Made by a program: the position numbers and the translations under genes. From positions 8,990,001 to 9,054,000 of the forward strand of contig NZ_CP197418.1 of assembly GCF_052161655.1 (NCBI RefSeq): a DNA stretch of 64,000 nucleotides, in the 5' to 3' direction. Under the pieces are notes generated by a model. The model made no database searches and was not told the DNA's origin. It worked only from the letters and a program-made list of their open reading frames with translations. Positions 28,495-37,394 of the stretch are shown piece by piece (position 1 is the stretch's first letter; the number at the start of each line of letters is the position of its first letter). The stretch is from Novipirellula sp052161655. Its GTDB lineage: Bacteria > Planctomycetota > Planctomycetia > Pirellulales > Pirellulaceae.

Positions 28495-28691
28495 CGAGCC
28501 TGCTTAGGCGTCTTCTCGTCGCGTTTTTGCTCACAATTTTTTTCGGTCGCAGCCGAGCCGTTTTTCGTCGATGTCGACGTTGGCCCGGTTAAAAACAATT
28601 GTCCCGTATCGACCGTTCCGTTGGCACTGACCTGAAACGTATCTTTCAAACCGTGAACGGTTTGAACGGTGTAGGTTGCTAGATTAATCAT
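28491..28691 (-). CDS. small hypothetical protein
   Basis: 66 residues, convergent with folP and overlapping its stop by four bases. The first half (INLATYTVQTVHGLKDTFQVSANGTVDTGQLFL) looks like a short beta-rich segment; the second half is polar and lysine-rich. A stretch GGGGAACCGAAG lies just upstream of the ATG. No family is recognised. Confidence 0.45.
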   Translation of the reverse strand: MINLATYTVQTVHGLKDTFQVSANGTVDTGQLFLTGPTSTSTKNGSAATEKNCEQKRDEKTPKQAR

Positions 28692-29133
28692 CTTCGGTTC
28701 CCCTGCTGCCCAGCGCAGATTGACGTTTAGTACTTTAAAAGTATTCGCCCTTTTCCTACTACATCTCCGAACAAACTGACACCGAATTGTCAGAAGTGAG
28801 ACTCTAGGAATCAGTTTATCACGAATGATCCGAATAGTCGCTTAAAAATCGGGTCCATGGCAATGTGGAAAATCAAAGCCAATGGAGTACAATCATCCGC
28901 AAAGCTCTATCACGGTAGCCACAGCAAACACAAGGCAATGTGACGGCGATATATTTGTTTCGACTAGTACGTTCCGAAAACTTTCCTAAATCCGGCTAAA
29001 CCGAAAAGACTCGTTCCCTCACTGAACAATCGATTCCGATGGCTGCATTTTAGTTGTCTATACGCACTAAATGACCGCCAAGGTCTCATTCTGATTTGAT
29101 CCCTGCTCCTCCCTATCCCGAAGCGACCTGTTT
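28692..29133. other. intergenic region, nothing recognised
   Basis: This divergent gap of about 440 bases precedes the sulfatase gene. It contains short AT-rich stretches (for example TACTTTAAAAGTA near 28732) that could be regulatory, but no promoter, RNA or frame can be supported. Confidence 0.4.
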
Positions 29134-31014
29134 ATGAAACCCCACAACTTGATTCGTGGCTTGCTGATCGGCATCAGCGTGGCTGCGGCCTTATCGACAA
29201 CGCAACATGCTGAAGCGGAGCCAACGCAGCCCAACATCCTGTGGATCACCAGCGAAGACAATGGACCGCAATTGGGATGTTATGGCGACAGCTATGCAGA
29301 CACACCTAATATCGACGCCTTGGCAGAAAAGTCGTTGCGATTTCAACACTGTTGGTCCAACGCCCCCGTCTGTGCTCCGGCACGAACAACGATCATCTCC
29401 GGTATGCATGCAACCAGCCTAGGCGGACACCACATGCGAAGTGGGGTTCGCTTGCCAGCTGATATGAAGCTGTATCCGCAAGTACTTCGCGAGGCGGGTT
29501 ATTACTGCACCAACCACTCCAAAACCGATTACAACTTTGCCAACGACAACGTGGGCTGGCAAAAGGGGGGCGGCAAGTCGCCATGGCGAAGTCGTCCAAC
29601 CGAGGCGACGCCGTTTATGTCGGTGATCAATTTCACCATCAGTCACGAGAGCCAGATTCGCAAACGACCGCATACCTTGGTGCACGATCCTGCCAAAGCA
29701 CCGCTTCCAAAATACCACCCCGATACACCTGAGGTGCGTCATGACTGGGCTCAGTACTACGACAAGATGACCGAGATGGACAAGATGGTGGGCGGCGTCT
29801 TGAAAGACCTCGAAGCCGATGGGCTCGCTGACTCGACAATCATCTTTTATTACGGCGACCACGGCAGCGGGATGCCTCGCAGCAAGCGTTGGCCGTTCGA
29901 TTCGGGATTGCGTGTACCATTGTTGGTCCATGTCCCCGAGCAATTTCGTTCGCTTGCCCCAAAGAATTACATGCCCGGTGGCGAGTCGGCTCAGTTGGTC
30001 TCGTTCGTGGATCTCGCCCCGACCGTGATCAGTTTGGCTGGGGTAAAACCGCCGGCGAACATGCAAGGCGTTCCCTTTGCAGGATCGTTCGCGGGCCCCG
30101 CGAAACCCTATTTGTACGGTTGGCGTGGACGGATGGACGAGCGCATCGACATGGTTCGCAGTTGTACCGATGGCCGTTATGTCTATATGCGACATTTCTA
30201 TCCCGAGCGTCCTTATTTGAAACATGTCGACTACATGTTCCAAACTCCCACGACGCGTATTTGGAAACAAATGTTTGATGAAGGCAAATTGAACGAGGAC
30301 CAAGCAAAGTTCTGGCAGCCTAAGCCGGTCGAAGAATTGTTTGATTTGGAAAGTGATCCGGATGAGGTCAAAAACCTTGCTGGCGATGCAGCGCACGCCG
30401 ATCGGGTCAGCATGATGCGTGATGCCGTTCACCGCTGGATGGTTGAAACCGGCGACATGGGCATGTACCCCGAAGCCGAGATGCACCGCGTTGTGGCGGA
30501 TGACCAGTCGCCTCGCGAATTTGCATTAAGTCATTCCGATTTGATGACGCGTCTTGCTCAAACCGCACTGGATGCGACGGATGTCGACAGTGACATGACA
30601 ACCGAGAAGGCGATCGAGCTTTCCGCGGACGAGGATGCCGTGATTCGTTTTTGGGCGGTCCGCGGTATCGGACTTCGAGGCGCAACCACCCCAGCAGCGA
30701 TCCAAGCGGTCAAACGTGCGATGAACGACGAATCGCCGAGCGTTGCAATCGCGGCGTGTGAAGCGATTCAAATCATCGGAGGCAAATCCGAGCAGCAAGC
30801 CGCTACCGACCGGCTATTGGAACTGGCCAACGTGGAAAGGGTAGGGCACTTCGCCGCCATCGAAGCGTTGAACGTGCTGGACTTGGGGGCTCCGCTGGGT
30901 GCGAAACTGAAAAAACAGATCGCGGCGTTGCCTCGATCCTTGAAAAAGCCACCCCCACGCGTCGGCAAGTACGTCGGCCGCCTGATCGACGACATGAGCG
31001 CGGCGACGCCATAG
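29134..31014 (+). CDS. secreted sulfatase (S1 type) with HEAT-like C-terminus
   Basis: 626 residues with a signal peptide (about 1-29, ending AEAE). The catalytic motif is CAPARTTIISG with C80, the cysteine converted to formylglycine. Upstream NILWITSEDNGPQLGCYG supplies metal ligands, and FYYGDHGSGMPRSK is the second conserved block. The architecture resembles N-sulphoglucosamine-type sulfohydrolases. After about residue 490 come helical repeats (AVIRFWAVRGIGLRG, PSVAIAACEAIQIIGG) that look like HEAT repeats. Such enzymes let marine planctomycetes remove sulphate from algal or animal polysaccharides outside the cytoplasm. The substrate is not predictable from sequence. Confidence 0.9.
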   Translation: MKPHNLIRGLLIGISVAAALSTTQHAEAEPTQPNILWITSEDNGPQLGCYGDSYADTPNIDALAEKSLRFQHCWSNAPVCAPARTTIISGMHATSLGGHHMRSGVRLPADMKLYPQVLREAGYYCTNHSKTDYNFANDNVGWQKGGGKSPWRSRPTEATPFMSVINFTISHESQIRKRPHTLVHDPAKAPLPKYHPDTPEVRHDWAQYYDKMTEMDKMVGGVLKDLEADGLADSTIIFYYGDHGSGMPRSKRWPFDSGLRVPLLVHVPEQFRSLAPKNYMPGGESAQLVSFVDLAPTVISLAGVKPPANMQGVPFAGSFAGPAKPYLYGWRGRMDERIDMVRSCTDGRYVYMRHFYPERPYLKHVDYMFQTPTTRIWKQMFDEGKLNEDQAKFWQPKPVEELFDLESDPDEVKNLAGDAAHADRVSMMRDAVHRWMVETGDMGMYPEAEMHRVVADDQSPREFALSHSDLMTRLAQTALDATDVDSDMTTEKAIELSADEDAVIRFWAVRGIGLRGATTPAAIQAVKRAMNDESPSVAIAACEAIQIIGGKSEQQAATDRLLELANVERVGHFAAIEALNVLDLGAPLGAKLKKQIAALPRSLKKPPPRVGKYVGRLIDDMSAATP

Positions 31015-31040
31015 GGGCTTTGTCGAAGGTGAATTTTAGG

Positions 31041-31111
31041 GTAGCGGAACTCGTGCGTGAGTTTCGGATCGTTCGGAAAATACAACGAAAGTCTTGACGA
31101 CTTCCGCTACG
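31041..31111. repeat. dispersed GTAGCGGAA...TTCCGCTAC hairpin repeat, copy 1
   Basis: GTAGCGGAACTCGT at 31041 is followed by AAAGTCTTGACGACTTCCGC from 31089. It is the central hairpin of the element at 54660-54796 but lacks the outer GCTGTGAAGCATT ends, so it is either a partial copy or the basic repeat unit. Confidence 0.65.
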
Positions 31112-31279
31112 ACCAACCCTAATTCCTGGCCCTGACAAAGCACTAGCCAGGTAGCGTGTTGGTAGCGTTCGTGCCGCGAGCGCTAACGCCAACTTGGGAC
31201 TGGGTCGACAGATCGTGACGAAGTCGCGACGATAACAGACCGATATCCTCTTGTTGCTTGTGTGTATTGAGATTGTTTG

Positions 31280-32530
31280 ATGGAAATTCTTGGCGGTCCT
31301 CTATTCAGCGTTGCCGGTGCGGGCGAATCGCATGGTCCTGCCGTGACGACGATCGTGTTTGGCTGCCCTGCGGGCCAAATGATTCGCCGCGTCGATGTGC
31401 AAAAGTACCTCGACCGGCGACGTCCGGGCGGGAACAAACACGGGACACCACGTAACGAGAAAGACAAAGTCGTCTTTCTGTCGGGGCTATTCCAAAACGA
31501 CACCGATCAACTGCTCGGCGGCGGTAAGGTCACGGTCCAACTCGACGGCGACAGCTACGAGAGCGAAGCGTACGAACAGGGCTACACCACGGGTGAACCG
31601 ATCGCCGCGATCGTGCTTTCGACCTCGAAAAAGTCAGGCGATTACACCCAATTCTCAGGCCCCACGGGCGAAGTCCGCCCCGGCCACACCGATCTCGTCA
31701 AATTCCACAAATCAGCCGGATTTGTCGACGTCCGCGGTGGTGGCCGATCCAGTTATCGAGCCACGATCTCGGACGTCGTGGGCGGCTCGATTGCGCGCAT
31801 TTTGTTGGCCGAAAAATTTGGCACCGTGATCCTGTCGTCGATCTCGCAAGTAGGATCGCTAAAGGCAAAAAAGAGTCTGGCGGATCGAGTCGCCGAGTTG
31901 ATGCAGGACGGACAGCGGCAACCGATTGCGGCGGACGCGATCGCGAAACTCGAAGATTCATTGGCGTCTGCGACCATTCATTCGATCGATTCCGAGTTTG
32001 CCGAGGAAGCCGGCGAGCTGATAAAACAGACGCGGATGAAGGGCGATTCGCTCGGAGCGATGGTCGAAGTGGTCGCCGTCAATGTGCCACCGCTGCTAGG
32101 TGATCCACTGTACCAAAGCTTGAAAGTTCGCTTGATGGGCGTCCTGGGTGGGCTGAATGCCGTCCAATCATGCGAAGTCGGTGCGGGCCGTGATGTTGTC
32201 CAGCGACTCGGCAGCGACAACAACGATCCGATCCGCAGCAGCGGCTATGTCCGCAACAGCCATGGCGGCATGATCGGCGGGATCACGACCGGAATGCCGC
32301 TGGTGATGCAAGTCGGATTCAAGCCGACTTCGACGATCAATCAGCCGCAAGAATCGGTTCGCAAGAACTTGGAAGAGATCGATTTCGAACTGGTCAAAGG
32401 ACGCCACGACCCCTGCGTCGGCGTTCGCGCCGGCGTGACGCTCGAGTCGCGAGTAGCGATCGAGCTGCTGAATGCCGCGATGTCGCACCAAGCGAGCAAA
32501 TTGTCGAGCGATCTTTCGCAGCTGTTTTAG
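31280..32530 (+). CDS. aroC: chorismate synthase
   Basis: 416 residues. I start at the ATG at 31280; a TTG directly before it is not needed. The N-terminus LFSVAGAGESHGPAVTTIV is the aroC signature with the FMN/substrate-binding His. GRSSYRATISDVVGGSIAR and SQVGS further on, and RSSGYVRNSHGGMIGGITTG later in the protein, complete the set. It removes phosphate from EPSP to give chorismate, the last shikimate step, feeding aromatic amino acids, folate and the mqnA futalosine route. The protein is slightly longer than the roughly 360-residue average. Confidence 0.95.
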   Translation: MEILGGPLFSVAGAGESHGPAVTTIVFGCPAGQMIRRVDVQKYLDRRRPGGNKHGTPRNEKDKVVFLSGLFQNDTDQLLGGGKVTVQLDGDSYESEAYEQGYTTGEPIAAIVLSTSKKSGDYTQFSGPTGEVRPGHTDLVKFHKSAGFVDVRGGGRSSYRATISDVVGGSIARILLAEKFGTVILSSISQVGSLKAKKSLADRVAELMQDGQRQPIAADAIAKLEDSLASATIHSIDSEFAEEAGELIKQTRMKGDSLGAMVEVVAVNVPPLLGDPLYQSLKVRLMGVLGGLNAVQSCEVGAGRDVVQRLGSDNNDPIRSSGYVRNSHGGMIGGITTGMPLVMQVGFKPTSTINQPQESVRKNLEEIDFELVKGRHDPCVGVRAGVTLESRVAIELLNAAMSHQASKLSSDLSQLF

Positions 32531-32626
32531 GCCGATGCCCTCTTTTGCACGCTGCGTTTCTCATTTGCATGCTGAGCTCTTCTAACACAACGAGCCCCAC
32601 CCAGAGCCGGCTACCGCCGACTCTGA

Positions 32627-32643
32627 CCTCCCCAAAGGGGAGG
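32627..32643. terminator. CCTCCCC/GGGGAGG hairpin after aroC
   Basis: A seven-base perfect stem with loop AAA lies about 100 bases past the aroC stop. No T-run follows, so its role as terminator is tentative; it may be a REP-type unit. Confidence 0.35.
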
Positions 32644-32650
32644 TGAATCC

Positions 32651-32828
32651 ACTCCTCACTCCTCACTCCTCACTCCTCACTCCTCACTCCTCACTCCTCA
32701 CTCCTCACTCCTCACTCCTCACTCCTCACTCCTCACTCCTCACTCCTCACTCCTCACTCCTCACTCCTCACTCCTCACTCCTCACTCCTCACTCCTCACT
32801 CCCAGCTCCCAGCTCCCAGCTCCCAGCC
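32651..32828. repeat. heptanucleotide tandem repeats (ACTCCTC)n and (CCCAGCT)n
   Basis: ACTCCTC is repeated about 22 times without interruption from 32651 to 32802. It then switches to CCCAGCT repeated four times (32801-32828), also a seven-base unit. All frames through it are open or low-complexity only because of the repeat. It lies in the aroC/cytochrome intergenic gap, 160 bases upstream of the next gene. Such arrays are prone to slippage and length variation. Confidence 0.97.
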
Positions 32829-32988
32829 CTTCCCGTAACGGTCGTTCCGATTAGCCGCGACGCACAGAGGACCAATTCACAGCTGCAGCGTGATTTCGAG
32901 GACGAAATCACTCAGCGGGTACTTTATAATGGTCAAACGCGTTCATTCCCTGACCGTGTTGCCCGCTTGCTCCTCTCGCCCTGGTTCG

Positions 32989-34962
32989 ATGCCGATGCGT
33001 TTTCTGGTTTTAACTATTTTGGTGCTGTCGACTCTCGTTTTGAGGGTTCCTGCGGACGCGGTCGAACTGAGCACTCGCGAAAAGCGAGCGGTGGACACCG
33101 TGAACCAGACGATTCGCACGGCGGGAATCGAATACAAAGCGGGCAATTTCTCAGCCGCTGCCGAGGCGATCTCGCGTGCGATGGACCAAATCGACATTGC
33201 AATGAAAGTCGGTTCGCCCGATTTGCTCGACGCATTTGAACCAGCCATGAAGCGGATCTCGACGGCGCACGCGATGCTAGAACTCGAGGGTGTGGCATTG
33301 CCGCCGTTTCGTCGCCCGGCTCGCCCATCGGCCAAGACAGGGTCCGACAGCACGGCGGCAGAGCCCGAGATGGCTGCGTCCGAAAATCCGGATGAACCAA
33401 CGCCGCCCCCGAACGCAACGCCTCCGAAAGTGGACTTTGCCGCCGGCGTCAGCTTCACCCAGCACGTGGCTCCGATTTTGGTAGGACGCTGTGGACGCTG
33501 TCATGTTTCGGGATCCAAAGGCGGTTTCAACATGGCGAACTACGAAGCTCTGATGAAAGGCTCAAAGGCAGGAGTCGTCGTGTTCCCCGGTGATGTGCCC
33601 AACAGCGTCTTGGTCGAAGTGATCGAATCGGGCGCGATGCCGCCCAACGGCAGCGTCTCGGCTCAAGAGTTATTGGCGTTGAAGACTTGGATCAACGGCG
33701 GAGCCAAATTTGATGGCACCGATCCCACGGCTACACTTTCCGCTGGCAGCGGAGTCGCTCCCGTTGACGAGCCGACGCAAACCGCGATGCCAGAAATCAA
33801 ACAGGCAACAGGGAAAGAAACGGTTAGCTTTGCGGGCGACATCGCTCCGCTGTTGGTCGACGCGTGCAAGGGATGCCACATCGATGCGATGCAAACGCGC
33901 GGCGGGCTGCAGCTAGACACCTTCGCGAGAATGATGCGAGGCGGCGATAGTGGTCCGATCATTTCGCCGGGCAACGCGGCCGATAGCTTGCTTGTCAAAA
34001 AGTTGCGTGGCATGGTCGGCGACCGTATGCCCGCCGGTGGTCGTCCGGCGTTTTCCGAGGACTCGATCCAATTGATCTCCACTTGGATCAACGAAGGAGC
34101 GACGCTCGATGGGGCCAACAAGGACCAACCGCTCGAAGTGATGAGCAAGTTGGCTTGGATGAAAAAAGCATCGGCGAGCGAAATCAGTGCGAAACGAAAA
34201 GCCGATGCCGAAGACGACCTGAAACTGGTCAACGCCAGCAGCGGTGAGATGCATTCTGTGTCGACCGATCATTTCTTTGTGACTGGGACCGCATCCAAAC
34301 CAACGATGGAATTGGTTGCGTCCAAGGCCGAAGAAGAACTTAAATGGGCCAAAACAGTCGTCAATGCAGCCGATGGCGAAGAGTTTTTCCATGGCAAAGC
34401 GACGATCTTTGTCTTGCCTCGGCGGTACGATTACAGCGAATTCGCAAAGATGATCGAAGCTCGAGATGTCCCTTCGAATTGGAATGCCCACTGGAAGTTC
34501 GACGGGATCAACGCCTACCTCGCCGTGGTCGCAACCGACAGCGACGGGGATGACGAGATCGCGACTCGTTTGATTTCGCCGCTCGTCAGCCTTGCCGTGG
34601 CCACTCGCGGGATGGATGTCCCGCGTTGGTTCGCCGAAGGCGTGGGGGCGACCGTGTTTTCGAAGTCGGGAACGAAGGTCGACCGCGATGCCAAACGTCG
34701 CGAAGACGCCGAGATTTCTGCCGCGGTCGTCGCGATGAAAGATGCCAAACAATTCCTCGATGAAAAACTGAAACCCGAACAAACCGACCGAATCAGCATG
34801 GCCATCGCGGCGTCGATGATGGATCGCGGACGCCGCAAGAGTTTTGATGCCCTGATGCGTAACCTCAGCGATGGCTTGCCATTTGATCAAGCGTTTCAGA
34901 CCGCGTTCCGTGCCACTCCCGCCGCTTACATCACGCAGTGGCTGAAATGGGTCAAAGGGTAG
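32989..34962 (+). CDS. secreted protein with two cytochrome c sites and a gluzincin-like tail
   Basis: 657 residues from the ATG at 32989, which opens a signal peptide (MRFLVLTILVLSTLVLRVPADA); in-frame starts further upstream (GTG 32890, ATG 32929) would bury it. Two haem-binding sites are seen: CGRCH (168-172) and CKGCH (293-297). Each is followed by the GDV/GNA..S.L...I..G.MPP/MPAGG pattern of planctomycete cytochrome c domains. The C-terminal third (about 430-650) resembles DUF1570-type peptidases with PRWFAEGVG (W547-E550), but the HExxH helix is replaced by a sequence without metal ligands, so it is probably not a protease. The likely location is the periplasm; the electron-transfer partner is unknown. 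Confidence 0.8.
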   Translation: MPMRFLVLTILVLSTLVLRVPADAVELSTREKRAVDTVNQTIRTAGIEYKAGNFSAAAEAISRAMDQIDIAMKVGSPDLLDAFEPAMKRISTAHAMLELEGVALPPFRRPARPSAKTGSDSTAAEPEMAASENPDEPTPPPNATPPKVDFAAGVSFTQHVAPILVGRCGRCHVSGSKGGFNMANYEALMKGSKAGVVVFPGDVPNSVLVEVIESGAMPPNGSVSAQELLALKTWINGGAKFDGTDPTATLSAGSGVAPVDEPTQTAMPEIKQATGKETVSFAGDIAPLLVDACKGCHIDAMQTRGGLQLDTFARMMRGGDSGPIISPGNAADSLLVKKLRGMVGDRMPAGGRPAFSEDSIQLISTWINEGATLDGANKDQPLEVMSKLAWMKKASASEISAKRKADAEDDLKLVNASSGEMHSVSTDHFFVTGTASKPTMELVASKAEEELKWAKTVVNAADGEEFFHGKATIFVLPRRYDYSEFAKMIEARDVPSNWNAHWKFDGINAYLAVVATDSDGDDEIATRLISPLVSLAVATRGMDVPRWFAEGVGATVFSKSGTKVDRDAKRREDAEISAAVVAMKDAKQFLDEKLKPEQTDRISMAIAASMMDRGRRKSFDALMRNLSDGLPFDQAFQTAFRATPAAYITQWLKWVKG

Positions 34963-35126
34963 GGCAGAGCAGGGTAGGGCGTAGGTGACGGGCGATAGGC
35001 CCATGCACGCGGTAAACTTCGACTGCCTCCGCTTGGAAAGAAACGCGTTTCGATTCAGAATTACTGTTTCGCTGGCCAAACCGTTTCGCTGGCTCGATAC
35101 GCTCACCTAATTGCGACACGCCAACG

Positions 35127-36116
35127 ATGACTTCTCGCGACCAGACACTGAATCAATATCACGAACTGATGCAGATCAATGCGGTTTCTCATCTGCTTCG
35201 CTCGGCCCGAGAAACAGGGTTGATGGACCAATTGCGGCAAGGTCAGCACACCGCCGAACAACTCTGCAGCACGCTCTCGCTGTCTGCCGAACCGACCCAA
35301 CTGCTGCTCGACGCAATGACCGCGATTGGCATATTTGAAAAGTACGACGAGGATTACGCACTGTCACAAGCGGCTCAGCTGTTGTGCCAGTACGACAAAG
35401 ACCTCGGTGACCAACGTTGGCAAAAGCTAACCGCCCGCGTGCTTGGCAAAGGCGACCGAGCGAAGGTGTCACCCACGGAATACTTTGACCATGTCGCGGC
35501 CACCCAGTGGGCTCATACCCCGGCCGCGATGGAGGCTGCCGAAATGCTGAACATTGGTGGCGAAGGTGAGGTCGTGGGCCCCAAAATTCTCGATCTCGGC
35601 TGTGGCTCGGCCGTATGGAGCTGTGCGATGGCCCACCGAGACGCCAAGGCGACGATCACCGCGGTCGATTTTCCCGGCCCGATCGCGGCGGCGACCACGA
35701 TGGCGGAATCGATCGGGTTGACGGCGCGGTTCACCGCGATCCAAGCCGACCCTGCCTCGGCCGAACTGGCTGACGAGAACCACTTGCCGAGCGATTTCGA
35801 TATCGCCTTGATCGCCCAACGTCTGTTTGCCCAACAACCCGCCGAGCAAACAGCGCTGCTAAAACGAGCGATTTCCGCGATTCGACCGGGGGGCCGTGTG
35901 ATCGTGATCGACCTGTTTCGCGGCCCCACCAAGCCAAATCTGACCGAAGCCACCGAAGCACTCAAACTCGAAATGGAAACTCAGGGCGGGGCGATCAAAA
36001 CGCTGAAAGAGGCGGAATCGCTGCTGGTCAGCGAGGGACTGGAACAAATTAAGTTCACCTTTATCCCCGCCAGCCGTATGGGACTGGGGATGATGATGGC
36101 GTCCAAGCCGGAATAG
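35127..36116 (+). CDS. SAM-dependent methyltransferase with O-methyltransferase-type N-terminus
   Basis: 329 residues. An N-terminal helical winged domain (AVSHLLRSARETGLMDQL, then a SAEPTQLLLDAMTAIGIFEK segment) resembles the dimerisation domain of acetylserotonin/hydroxyindole O-methyltransferases. The Rossmann fold follows with ILDLGCGSAVWSCAMA as SAM motif I (about 152-168), ITAVDFPGP as motif II, and a PGGRVIVIDLF strand. No catalytic base can be fixed and the substrate is unknown. It is a lone gene in a short plus-strand run. Confidence 0.82.
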   Translation: MTSRDQTLNQYHELMQINAVSHLLRSARETGLMDQLRQGQHTAEQLCSTLSLSAEPTQLLLDAMTAIGIFEKYDEDYALSQAAQLLCQYDKDLGDQRWQKLTARVLGKGDRAKVSPTEYFDHVAATQWAHTPAAMEAAEMLNIGGEGEVVGPKILDLGCGSAVWSCAMAHRDAKATITAVDFPGPIAAATTMAESIGLTARFTAIQADPASAELADENHLPSDFDIALIAQRLFAQQPAEQTALLKRAISAIRPGGRVIVIDLFRGPTKPNLTEATEALKLEMETQGGAIKTLKEAESLLVSEGLEQIKFTFIPASRMGLGMMMASKPE

Positions 36117-36302
36117 GCAAAAGCACTGCCATAGTCGAGACGGCCCTGCAAACAATGACTAAACGAATACGGTCTTGTGAGATCTGGGTTACAATCTCGC
36201 AGTGGAACCGCCATCGGCTCCGCGTCTCACCTCGGTTCCTCGTCGCCGAACTTCTCCGCGTTGCAGGAGCCTGCCTTACCTACCCTGATAAAGGAAACTG
36301 CG

Positions 36303-36935
36303 ATGCACCGTTCCGCCTGTTTAGGTTGCTCGTTGGCGTTAGTTTTGAGCTCCACCGTCTGGGCTGAGAAGAACGCTCAAATCTCGCCCAAGATCGCACC
36401 GCTCAAGTCGCCAACCGCGACTTTGACATTCGACGAGCCACTGTCGAAAGTCATGAGGCCAGCCAAAGGTGAATGGTCGGTTGTCGGAGGCGTCTTGATG
36501 GGCAAGGAACTGGCTGCGGACAAGCACGCCGCGGTGATGAATTACCAAGTCAAGAACCGCGACAGTGTGATTCGTTTCTCGTTCAAGTTCGACGGCCAGA
36601 CCAAGGGATTCCATTTCAGCTTGAACCATGCCAAGGGGCACCTGTTTCGTATTAGCGTGACTCCCAAGGGGATGTCGCTGAATTTGGACAAGGACAAGCT
36701 TGATCCCCAATCCAAGGCTGTCGCACTGGGGACTGCCAAAGCAAAATTCGAGACGGGTAAGTGGTACACGATGCAAGTGGAAATGAAGGGCGATCGTGTC
36801 GTCGTTCAAGCGGACAATGGGACCAGCATTGACGTGACCAACAACAAGCTCGACACCGACAAGCCAAATTATCGATTCGTGATGCGAGGTGACTCTCTAG
36901 CGATCGACGACATTCATGTTTGGTCGCAAGACTGA
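36303..36935 (+). CDS. small secreted protein with jelly-roll-like fold
   Basis: 210 residues. The ATG at 36303 follows an AAAGGAAA ribosome site and opens a short signal peptide (CLGCSLALVLSSTVWAE). The mature protein is beta-rich: WSVVGGVLMGKEL, SVIRFSFKFDGQTKGFHFSL, KWYTMQVEMKGDRVVVQADN and a final LAIDDIHVW. This is the pattern of concanavalin/DUF1080-like jelly-rolls that bind sugars. No catalytic residues can be named. The open frame extends 42 codons further upstream, but that part is not signal-like. Confidence 0.72.
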   Translation: MHRSACLGCSLALVLSSTVWAEKNAQISPKIAPLKSPTATLTFDEPLSKVMRPAKGEWSVVGGVLMGKELAADKHAAVMNYQVKNRDSVIRFSFKFDGQTKGFHFSLNHAKGHLFRISVTPKGMSLNLDKDKLDPQSKAVALGTAKAKFETGKWYTMQVEMKGDRVVVQADNGTSIDVTNNKLDTDKPNYRFVMRGDSLAIDDIHVWSQD

Positions 36936-36965
36936 TCGTCCGTGGCGTAAATCAGAGGAAAATGG

Positions 36966-37086
36966 CACGCTGAGAAGCATTTTGTAGTGGAACTCGTCAA
37001 GAGTTTTGGGCATCCCGGACAGTCTTGACGACTTCCGCTACGTTGAAACGCCGCAATTCACGGAAAACAAATGCTCCACAGCGTTG
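36966..37086. repeat. degenerate copy of the IS-related hairpin MITE
   Basis: ACGCTGAGAAGCATTTTG at the left and CAAATGCTCCACAGCGTTG at the right are imperfect versions of the ends of the IS at 57505-59118. Between them are GTAGTGGAACTCGTCAAGAG and AGTCTTGACGACTTCCGCTA, the hairpin core of the 54660-54796 element. No clear target duplication remains, so this is probably an older copy. Confidence 0.7.
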
Positions 37087-37094
37087 GGGGGGAG

Positions 37095-37172
37095 CGACAA
37101 AAAGATGGAGGGCAAAAAAACAGCTGCGTCTGCTGTTCCCGTATTCTTTTTTTGCCCCACGTTTTTTTGTCG
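37095..37172. repeat. long imperfect A/T-tract hairpin
   Basis: CGACAAAAAGATGGAGGGCA plus a run of A pairs imperfectly with a run of T plus TGCCCCACG-TTTTTTTGTCG, with an inner AGC/GCT-capped loop. The stem is about 30 bases. It adjoins the previous repeat; both lie in the 460-base gap before rpmF, which otherwise holds no gene. It could terminate transcription in either direction. Confidence 0.6.
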
Positions 37173-37394
37173 GGGGGAAGTGGTGTCTACGGTTTGCTAG
37201 CGACGCTGGAGACGGACAAAAGGGCAAAAAACGTACCTTGCAGGGTGTGGTTAACGAGGTTTCCGGCAAAAAAAGCCAGCATTTAACTCAAATTTAGAAG
37301 AAAGTCCCAGTGCCACGTTGACGATCACGCACATAAGCTCATACGATACGCCGCTCGATTCCATCTAAAACCTGCCACTTATGGACCCCCAGCG

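Noticed and set aside
29419..30486. Open frame of 355 codons opposite the first sulfatase
   Set aside because: Antisense of conserved sulfatase motifs, with His-rich random-looking translation.
32651..32802. CRISPR-like array
   Set aside because: Seven-base units without spacers; this is a microsatellite-like tandem repeat, not a CRISPR.
32643..33239. Frame encoding tandem LLTPHSS repeats
   Set aside because: The heptamer repeat is open in every frame because 7 is not a multiple of 3 and contains no stop; the translation is an artefact and the cytochrome gene uses another frame.
33913..35106. Open frame of 397 codons on the minus strand opposite the cytochrome gene
   Set aside because: The plus strand here carries the haem motifs and signal peptide; the antisense frame is open because of codon bias.
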